Source: CBDUQN01 sp965369375 (GTDB lineage Bacteria > Krumholzibacteriota > Krumholzibacteriia > Krumholzibacteriales > Krumholzibacteriaceae). Taken from it: a stretch of DNA of 18,732 nucleotides. The notes beneath the pieces are model-generated. The model made no database searches and was not told the DNA's origin. It worked only from the letters and a program-made list of their open reading frames with translations. The number at the start of each line of letters is the position of its first letter. Position 1 is the first letter of the stretch. The position numbers and the translations under genes were made by a program. Location: NCBI GenBank assembly GCA_965369375.1, contig CBDUQN010000059.1, positions 1 to 18,732 on the forward strand, read 5' to 3'. Positions 13,609-18,732 of this stretch are shown piece after piece.

Positions 13609-14360
13609 AGCTGCGACTGCCGGGATTGCTCCTCTGCATGATCGTCCTGGGAGGTTGTGCGGGCAAAGAGGGCATATCTCATCCGAGGGATATTGAGAAG
13701 GTTATCACTCACGGTGTGAGTTACGGTGAGACGTGGGAATCCATTGCCATGGATTTCTACGGAGACACCGGCCGAGCCGCGCAGCTCGCAACATATAACG
13801 GATCCGATATGCAGCGCCCTCTCGACCCGGGGACCGGCGTGCGCATTCCGCTCTCGTCCCGCGATCTCAGGGTTCTCGGCGGAAGGCTCGATGCCGTTAC
13901 GGCTTACAATCATGGACTGGATCTCGCCGCTGAGGGCAATTATGCAAAGGCGGTGGAGGAATTTCAGAAGGCGCTCGAGATCGATCCCCTTCTCTCCGAT
14001 GCGGCGTTCAACCTGGCCGTCACCTACCAGAAACTAGGGCTGCATAGAAACGCAATAGTCACGCTCGAGGAGCTCACTTCGACACATCCCCGCGTCGCCG
14101 AGTACGAGTTCGCCCTCGGGCATTCCCTTTTCCATTCAGGTGACCTAGCGGGCGCGCGTGGCGTTTTCGAGGACGCGCTTAAATACAATCCCGATCATCA
14201 TAAAGCCCTTTTTTCTTTAGCTATTGTCTGCGAGAAAACAGGCGATATCGACAAGGCTATAGCGCTGTGGCAAAAATACCTCGAACGCTTTCCGGAAAGC
14301 GAGCGCGCAGAGAGCGCCAGATCTCACCTCGACGCTCTTCTCGATATACGTGGCAGGTAA
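13605..14360 (+). CDS. LysM/TPR lipoprotein
   Basis: A 251-residue lipoprotein. A signal peptide with lipobox LGGC places the lipidated cysteine at C18, followed by AGKE, which carries no Asp at +2, so outer-membrane sorting is likely. Residues about 34-83 resemble a LysM-like fold (VSYGETWESIAMDFYGD, PGTGVRIPL), which often binds peptidoglycan. Four TPR units follow at about 97-130, 131-164, 165-198 and 199-232; GNYAKAVEEFQKALEIDP is a textbook unit. It therefore probably acts as an envelope scaffold. The start overlaps larC (ATGA) and the ABC protein begins 3 nt after its stop. The tight packing may be historical rather than functional. Confidence 0.88.
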   Translation: MKLRLPGLLLCMIVLGGCAGKEGISHPRDIEKVITHGVSYGETWESIAMDFYGDTGRAAQLATYNGSDMQRPLDPGTGVRIPLSSRDLRVLGGRLDAVTAYNHGLDLAAEGNYAKAVEEFQKALEIDPLLSDAAFNLAVTYQKLGLHRNAIVTLEELTSTHPRVAEYEFALGHSLFHSGDLAGARGVFEDALKYNPDHHKALFSLAIVCEKTGDIDKAIALWQKYLERFPESERAESARSHLDALLDIRGR

Positions 14361-14363
14361 CCG

Positions 14364-15980
14364 TTGATCGACTTTCAGAATGTCTCTTTTTCCCACTCCG
14401 GATCCAACGGGGATACAATTCTTGATTCAATTAACCTCACCATTCGAGATGGAGAGTGGGTTGCCGTGACCGGCGGCAACGGCTCTGGAAAGAGCACGTT
14501 ATGCCGGTTGATCGCCGGACTGTACGAACCCACTGCGGGCTCGGTTCGAGTCGACGGAGCTCATATTTATGGATCGAGGGCAACCGGAACTTCAGTCGCA
14601 ATCGCTTTTCAGAATCCTGATAGTCAGTTTCTGACATCGACCGTGAAGCGCGAGATCCTCTTCGGAATGGAAAACGTGGGATTTGACGCGAAAACGATGT
14701 CGAAGAGGTTACGCGCTGCGATGGAGATGTTCGGGCTTGGGGCGCTTTTGCAGCGAAATCCGCACACGCTTTCGGGAGGGGAGAAACAGCGGGTTATGCT
14801 TGCCTCCATCTGGGTAATGCAGCCGCGCCACATTATACTCGACGAGCCGTTCTCTTTTCTCGATTCCCGAGGCCGGCGCGCATTTCTCGAAGCGGTCAGG
14901 GACCGGTTTCACCGGGAAGGACTCACGATCGTGTGGTCGACGCTGCAGCCCGATGAAATCGCGTATGCCGATCGGATCATCTACCTGGATAAGGGATGCG
15001 TTGCCTGCGACGGATCACCCGAGCAACTGGCTTCGATCATAGCCGATGGTGTTCTCACGGAGTCCTTGTCCCCGTATCTGCTCGAGAGGGTGAATGGGCA
15101 ACGCGAGGGAAAGGAGCCCGCAGGAAACTCGTCTACGGGAATCGCACCATCGGGGAATGCTTATGAGGGACATTTGTCTGCGGGACACGCACTTGATGGG
15201 AATGCTCATGAGGTACATTTGTCTGCGGGGCACGCACTTGATGGGAATGCTCATGAGGTACATTTGTCTGCGGGACACACTCCTGCGGGAAACGCGCCAG
15301 CCGGACCCGCGCCTATGGGAAACGCGCCTGCTGAATCCGCGCCGATTCTGGTAACTGTGACCGATGCCCTCTTCTCGCCCGAAGAGGGCGATTTCGAACT
15401 CACAATCCCGAGTCTGCGCGTGTGGAGCGGTGAAACGGTCGGGATTACAGGTCCTTCCGGTTCGGGCAAGACAACGCTCCTCCTCGGATGCTCAGGGATC
15501 CTGCCGCCGCGCCGCGGTGAGCTGATCATTTTCGATAAAGCAATCCGATCGGCCAACGATCGCCCTTCGGGAAAAATCGCATTTCTCTTTCAAACGCCGG
15601 AGGAAGGATTTTTTTCACCCACCGTTCACGATGAGGTGGCATTCGGGTATCGCAGATTTCACGGCGCCGATGGTGTGACGAAAGCGGTGACGGGTGCGCT
15701 CGAAGCAGTCGGTCTCGATGCGGAAGTGTTTATGCAGCGCAGTCCGTTTCGTCTCTCGCAGGGTGAGAAGCGTATGGTGGCGATCGCCTCGCTGCTCGTT
15801 CTTCCTGCGGAACTTTATTACCTCGATGAACCGACGCTCTTTCTCGATGGCAAAGCGCGTTCCATGCTGGCTGCCGCTCTTGCCCGTCTCAAATCGAGAG
15901 GATTGACCGCTCTCATCGCCTCACATGAATCGAGATTCATCCGTTCGGCCACGGAGCGGCAGATATCTCTCGAATTGTAA
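14364..15980 (+). CDS. ECF-type ABC transporter, two fused ATPase domains
   Basis: A 538-residue fusion of two ATPase domains like those of energy-coupling-factor importers (EcfA1/EcfA2, YkoD/CbiO family). Domain 1: Walker A GGNGSGKS (37-44), AFQNPDSQF (81-89), signature LSGGE (136-140), Walker B ILDEP (158-162). Domain 2: Walker A GPSGSGKT (363-370), LFQTPEEGF, signature LSQGE (464-468), Walker B YLDEP, switch H521. In domain 1 the switch histidine position is L194 (STLQPDE). A linker at about 251-326 is made of pentapeptide repeats with eight histidines. No EcfT membrane protein or substrate-binding S component lies in the window; nickel, cobalt or a vitamin are possible substrates. TTG 14364 follows CAGGT. 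The gene ends the lar run and nothing obvious terminates it. Confidence 0.9.
   Translation: MIDFQNVSFSHSGSNGDTILDSINLTIRDGEWVAVTGGNGSGKSTLCRLIAGLYEPTAGSVRVDGAHIYGSRATGTSVAIAFQNPDSQFLTSTVKREILFGMENVGFDAKTMSKRLRAAMEMFGLGALLQRNPHTLSGGEKQRVMLASIWVMQPRHIILDEPFSFLDSRGRRAFLEAVRDRFHREGLTIVWSTLQPDEIAYADRIIYLDKGCVACDGSPEQLASIIADGVLTESLSPYLLERVNGQREGKEPAGNSSTGIAPSGNAYEGHLSAGHALDGNAHEVHLSAGHALDGNAHEVHLSAGHTPAGNAPAGPAPMGNAPAESAPILVTVTDALFSPEEGDFELTIPSLRVWSGETVGITGPSGSGKTTLLLGCSGILPPRRGELIIFDKAIRSANDRPSGKIAFLFQTPEEGFFSPTVHDEVAFGYRRFHGADGVTKAVTGALEAVGLDAEVFMQRSPFRLSQGEKRMVAIASLLVLPAELYYLDEPTLFLDGKARSMLAAALARLKSRGLTALIASHESRFIRSATERQISLEL
15113..15343 (+). repeat. Pentapeptide-coding 15-bp repeats with 45-bp array
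   Basis: The ABC linker is built from 15-bp units coding pentapeptides of the form x-x-G-x-A (PAGNS, PSGNA, SAGHA, LDGNA, PAGNA, PMGNA). Within it a 45-bp block (three units) recurs in tandem, with AATGC at 15156, 15201 and 15246; a decayed fourth copy follows at 15291. Copies 2 and 3 differ very little. All changes keep frame. The block reads roughly GNAHEVHLSAGHALD. Confidence 0.9.
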
Positions 15981-15987
15981 ATTTTCC

Positions 15988-16016
15988 TTGACATATGCGC
16001 TTTTCTTCAAAATAGT
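15988..16016 (+). promoter_or_regulatory. Promoter upstream of the peptidase leader
   Basis: TTGACA (15988-15993), a 17-bp spacer and AATAGT (16011-16016, four of six to consensus) start 8 nt after the ABC stop. Transcription would begin near 16023, more than 220 nt before the peptidase start, leaving room for a regulatory leader with three short open frames. Confidence 0.5.
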
Positions 16017-16058
16017 ACCGGCTTATCAGGTCTCTCTATTCATATCCAGGAGTCAGTG

Positions 16059-16127
16059 ATGAACGGGATCTCGGCGGCAAGGTTATTGCAGCGTGTGCGG
16101 GAGTTGCGTCTATGGAGTCGTAATTGA
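16059..16127 (+). CDS. Possible 22-residue leader peptide
   Basis: ATG 16059 has an AGGAG ribosome binding site 6 nt upstream, the best initiation signal in this leader. It encodes 22 residues ending with TGA 16125-16127. The peptide is rich in arginine (5) and leucine (4), including codons such as AGG, TTA and CTA that are unusual for this window. It lies 118 nt before the peptidase and follows the promoter at 15988. It could be an attenuator-type leader peptide or a small stress protein; I know no family for it. Confidence 0.4.
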   Translation: MNGISAARLLQRVRELRLWSRN

Positions 16128-16138
16128 ATAATATAAAA

Positions 16139-16192
16139 ATGGTTATTAGAAATTTGGCTTGCTGGCTAAAGAGGCACGATCATACGATATGA
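16139..16192 (+). CDS. Possible 17-residue mini-ORF
   Basis: ATG 16139 in an AT-rich setting opens a 17-codon frame whose TGA (16190-16192) overlaps the next ATG at 16189 as ATGA. No Shine-Dalgarno is visible. It is listed because of the overlap chain that leads into the peptidase gene; it may be meaningless by itself. Confidence 0.2.
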   Translation: MVIRNLACWLKRHDHTI

Positions 16193-16282
16193 CAATGAAT
16201 TTCAGAGATTTCGCCGGCAGACATAAGGGTCGTGATCAAATAAAGTGAAAATGGATTTCAGAGATTTCGTCGACAGGCACAC
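16171..16282. repeat. 56-bp imperfect tandem duplication at the peptidase start
   Basis: About 16171-16226 and 16227-16282 align as two copies. The region ATGAATTTCAGAGATTTCG (16195-) matches ATGGATTTCAGAGATTTCG (16251-) with one mismatch, and similarity continues downstream (CCGGCAGACA against TCGACAGGCA). It also extends upstream (CACGATCATACGATATG against TCGTGATCAAATAAAGTG) with a small indel. Since 56 is not a multiple of three, the first copy runs out of frame and stops at the second start codon. Confidence 0.8.
16189..16248 (+). CDS. Mini-ORF that duplicates the peptidase N-terminus
   Basis: ATG 16189 opens a 19-residue frame, MTMNFRDFAGRHKGRDQIK, that closely copies the peptidase start MKMDFRDFVDRHTAR. 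Its TGA (16246-16248) overlaps the peptidase GTG (16245-16247). It arose by a 56-bp tandem duplication. Possible outcomes are a translated coupling peptide, a decoy initiation site, or an inert remnant. Its only ribosome-site-like motif (GAGG at 16171) is 14 nt away. Confidence 0.35.
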   Translation: MTMNFRDFAGRHKGRDQIK

Positions 16283-17855
16283 CGCACGTATCGAGCCTCT
16301 CGAAAAAGAGAGCGCTCTCGCCTATTGGAAGGCTGCAATAACAGGCAGCGAGAGCGATTTCAAACGATACTCCGTGCTCCAGATAGAGCTAGAGAAAGTC
16401 TACACCGGCAGAGAGGAATTCGAATACGTGAAACGGGTAACGGAATCGGGAGGAGGCCAGGACAAACAGCTCGCCAGAATCAGCGAACTGCTCTATCTCC
16501 GTTACCTCGGGAACCAGATCGATTCCTCCCTGCTCGAGCGAATCGTCGATCTCAGCTCCCAGGTTGAAAACAAGTTTAACGTCTTCCGTCCCGTTATCGA
16601 CGGCGCAGAAGTGACGGCGAACGAAATCTATCGAATATTGCAGGAAGAAACCGACAGCGAAAAGCGTAGGATGGCGTGGGAGTCGAGCAAGGAGGTCGGG
16701 AGCCTTGTATCGGGCGATCTGTTGGATCTTGTCGGCCTTCGCAACGAGGCGGCGAAAAGGATCGGTTTCGAAAACTACTATACGATGTCACTCGTTCTCG
16801 GAGAGCAGAGTGAGAAGGAGCTGGAGATTCTATTTGCGGAACTCGACGAACTGACACGAGAACCGTTCCTCGAAATGAAAGCCGAGCTCGATCGTGCATT
16901 GGCAAAAAGCTGCCGGATCGAACCGGGGGACATTCAACCCTGGCACTATCACGATCCGTTTTTCCAGGATGCGCCACAGACGGACGAGTTCGACCTGGAC
17001 CGATATTATCGGGGGAAAGATCTGATCAAACCGGCACGGGGCTTCTTCGAGAGCATCGGTATGCCGGTGAGCGACATTCTCGAGCGGAGCGATCTCTATG
17101 AGAAAGAGGGAAAGAATCCCCACGCCTTCTGCACCGACATAGACAGAAACGGCGACGTGAGAATTCTCGCGAACATGAAGGGCAACCTCAGCTGGATGGA
17201 GACGATCCTGCACGAGCTCGGCCATGGCGTGTACGACATTTATGTGGACCGGTCATTGCCGTATCTGCTCAGATCGTACCCTCATCTGTGCACGACGGAA
17301 GCATCCGCAATGTATTTCGGCCGCCTTGCCCATAATCCCTACTGGATGAAATCGGCGCTGTCTCTCGATGGCGGGGAGATCGAATCCCTTAACCCGATGA
17401 TCAAAAAGTACTTAAGACTCAAACAGTTGATCTTTGCGCGGTGGTGCCAGACGATGTTCCACTTCGAGCGTGCTCTCTACAAGGATCCTGTTCAGGATCT
17501 CGACACACTGTGGTGGGATATCGTCGAGCGCTACCAGTTCGTCAAGCGGCCGAAGGGACGACATTCACCTGATTGGGCCGCAAAGATACATATCGTTTCG
17601 AGTCCCGTGTATTACCATAACTACATGCTTGGTGAATTGATCGCTTCGCAGTTGCAGCACAGCATCGCGACCGAGATTCTCGGTGAGACAGACGGTGAGG
17701 ACGGCATTTACGGTCAGTCGGAGGTCGGCAGGTATTTTATCGACGTCGTATACAAGCCGGGCAATACGGTCAAGTGGAACGAGCACGTAGAACTGGCGAC
17801 GGGCGAGCCTCTCACCGCAAGGTACTTCACAGAGCAATTTGTCAAAGGAGCGTAA
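16245..17855 (+). CDS. Zinc metallopeptidase, M3/M2-like oligopeptidase
   Basis: A cytoplasmic zinc peptidase of 536 residues. The zinc motif is H323-E-L-G-H327 with the third ligand E352, 25 residues beyond H327 in TTEASAMYF, the spacing of thimet-type (M3) and related gluzincins. Near the C-terminus, K447-I-H449 and SPVYYHNYMLGE (Y457, Y460) match the substrate-binding Lys/His and the Tyr-x2-Tyr transition-state residues of both M3 oligoendopeptidases and M2 enzymes. LRNEAAKRIGFENYYTM (165-181) is typical of the helical N-terminal lid. No signal peptide is seen. GTG 16245 is the listed start and ATG 16251 an alternative. Both lie in the second copy of a 56-bp duplication with AAGGG about 15 nt away, so initiation is unusual. 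M3 versus M2 is not settled. Confidence 0.88.
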   Translation: MKMDFRDFVDRHTARIEPLEKESALAYWKAAITGSESDFKRYSVLQIELEKVYTGREEFEYVKRVTESGGGQDKQLARISELLYLRYLGNQIDSSLLERIVDLSSQVENKFNVFRPVIDGAEVTANEIYRILQEETDSEKRRMAWESSKEVGSLVSGDLLDLVGLRNEAAKRIGFENYYTMSLVLGEQSEKELEILFAELDELTREPFLEMKAELDRALAKSCRIEPGDIQPWHYHDPFFQDAPQTDEFDLDRYYRGKDLIKPARGFFESIGMPVSDILERSDLYEKEGKNPHAFCTDIDRNGDVRILANMKGNLSWMETILHELGHGVYDIYVDRSLPYLLRSYPHLCTTEASAMYFGRLAHNPYWMKSALSLDGGEIESLNPMIKKYLRLKQLIFARWCQTMFHFERALYKDPVQDLDTLWWDIVERYQFVKRPKGRHSPDWAAKIHIVSSPVYYHNYMLGELIASQLQHSIATEILGETDGEDGIYGQSEVGRYFIDVVYKPGNTVKWNEHVELATGEPLTARYFTEQFVKGA

Positions 17856-18701
17856 TTGTTCTGGCTTCTACCCGCTGCCGGCTGTTCCATAGCAATCGCG
17901 CTTATTCTCAAGATAAACGAAGTTTCCAAAGGGGAAAGGATTCTTCTCGCGGGCGCCAATTATTTCGTTGCCTCGCTGCTCTCGTTCATTCTATTAGGGG
18001 CTCGAATAGCCAATCCCGGCGCGGCGGTCTTGACAATCGGGAGCCTCGCCGGCATTGATTTCGTTCTGGGATTTCTCCTGCTCATGGCGGGCATCGCCCG
18101 AGGGCCGCTCGCGGTGCCGGTTACCGTGATGCGGTTGTCGGTAGCGGTTCCGATCACCGCGTCGATTTTTATCTGGGGCGAGCAACCGGGCACGGCGCAA
18201 TGGCTCGGCATCGTCCTCGGCATCGTCGCCATCGTCCTGTTCGGACGCGGCGTCGCGGGAGAGAAATCGAAAAAGGGATCGGGCATGGGATTTCCCGCGC
18301 TCATCGTGGCCCTGTTTCTCGTTATGGGGGTGGGAGACACGCTGCTCAAGGCATTCAGGGAGATCTCACCGGAGACAGAGCGGTTCCTGTTCACGTTTAT
18401 ACTCTTTACCGTGGCAGCTATTTTCACATGGACGCTCATTGTGATCAAGCGCATCGAGTTCAATCGAAGAACGTTCGGTCTCGGTCTCGTTCTCGGTGTT
18501 CCAAATCTCTTCAGCACCGTATTTGTTCTGAAGGCGCTGCACGAAGTGCCTGCATCGGTAGCGTTTCCGTTCGTCAACCTGACCGTTATTCTCGGATCGG
18601 CCTTTCTCGGATTTGCAATCTGGAAAGAGCGTATCGGTCTTCTGAGTGTCTGGGGTATCATTATCGCGGCCGCAGCGCTCATACTTCTGCCGATGGGGTA
18701 G
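17856..18701 (+). CDS. EamA/DMT-family membrane transporter
   Basis: A 281-residue protein with about ten hydrophobic helices in two EamA halves, typical of drug/metabolite transporters that move amino acids, nucleotide sugars or other small molecules across the inner membrane. The first half ends with IFIWGEQPGTAQWLGIVLGIVAIVL (about 104-129) and the second with FAIWKERIGLLSVWGIIIAAAALILL (about 253-278); these W-x-E motifs and trailing helices are the family signature. A cytoplasmic loop with GEKSKKG separates the halves. The start is TTG 17856, directly after the peptidase TAA, with AGGAG 5 nt upstream. It is therefore probably co-expressed with the peptidase, which would fit export or uptake of peptide-breakdown products; that link is inference. 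The substrate is unknown. Confidence 0.88.
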   Translation: MFWLLPAAGCSIAIALILKINEVSKGERILLAGANYFVASLLSFILLGARIANPGAAVLTIGSLAGIDFVLGFLLLMAGIARGPLAVPVTVMRLSVAVPITASIFIWGEQPGTAQWLGIVLGIVAIVLFGRGVAGEKSKKGSGMGFPALIVALFLVMGVGDTLLKAFREISPETERFLFTFILFTVAAIFTWTLIVIKRIEFNRRTFGLGLVLGVPNLFSTVFVLKALHEVPASVAFPFVNLTVILGSAFLGFAIWKERIGLLSVWGIIIAAAALILLPMG

Positions 18702-18732
18702 GGCACAGCTCAAGATCCGCCTTGCGATAAAT

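Noticed and set aside
17960..18706. 248-codon minus-strand open frame over the EamA gene
   Set aside because: Shadow of a well-supported membrane transporter; its translation is hydrophilic and Thr/Asn/Arg-rich without structure.

Overview
The window looks like ordinary chromosome from a free-living Gram-negative bacterium. It has moderate-to-high GC (my estimate is a little above 50 percent), frequent GTG and TTG starts, many 4-bp stop/start overlaps and a clear lipobox lipoprotein. Housekeeping genes dominate: an HU-type protein, rsmI, tmk, a C-terminal processing protease and a tRNA-dihydrouridine synthase. I see no IS element, phage gene, tRNA, rRNA or CRISPR array. The GGGG-I-x-PD motif of the protease and an Ig-like domain in an inner-membrane protein hint at the FCB superphylum or a neighbouring uncultured lineage. 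That is a weak inference; no phylum can be fixed from this sequence alone.

Layout. 1-622 has no convincing gene but several inverted repeats; it ends in a promoter with an operator-like dyad in front of an HU-family gene (623-901). Threonine aldolase follows (1017-2045). A mostly co-directional block then runs through rsmI (2094-2783), a CDP-alcohol phosphatidyltransferase (2832-3476) overlapping a MATE transporter (3473-4834), a 30-bp tandem repeat, thymidylate kinase (4941-5591), and an S41 protease (5756-7342) overlapping a HAD phosphatase (7339-8001). Two minus-strand genes, an alpha/beta hydrolase (9337 to 8483) and a small single-pass membrane protein (8373 to 8002), converge on the phosphatase.

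A divergent promoter region (about 9338-9553) serves the hydrolase on one side and, on the other, a tightly packed run: a membrane protein of unknown function (9554-10381), dus (10431-11474), larB (11456-12286), larC (12301-13608), a LysM/TPR lipoprotein (13605-14360) and a fused double-ATPase ABC protein of ECF type (14364-15980). LarB and LarC belong to nickel-pincer cofactor synthesis. The ABC protein next to them carries a histidine-bearing repeat linker, so a nickel connection is a reasonable but unproven hypothesis. The last section has a promoter, a leader with three mini-ORFs, an M3/M2-like zinc peptidase (16245-17855) and an EamA-type transporter (17856-18701).

Most unusual: short tandem duplications sit exactly on translation-initiation regions at three places (30-bp units before tmk, 27-bp units over the dus start, 56-bp units over the peptidase start). 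A fourth array, of 45 bp built from 15-bp pentapeptide units, forms the linker of the ABC protein. That ABC protein also has two non-consensus catalytic motifs that fall in the same composite ATP site.
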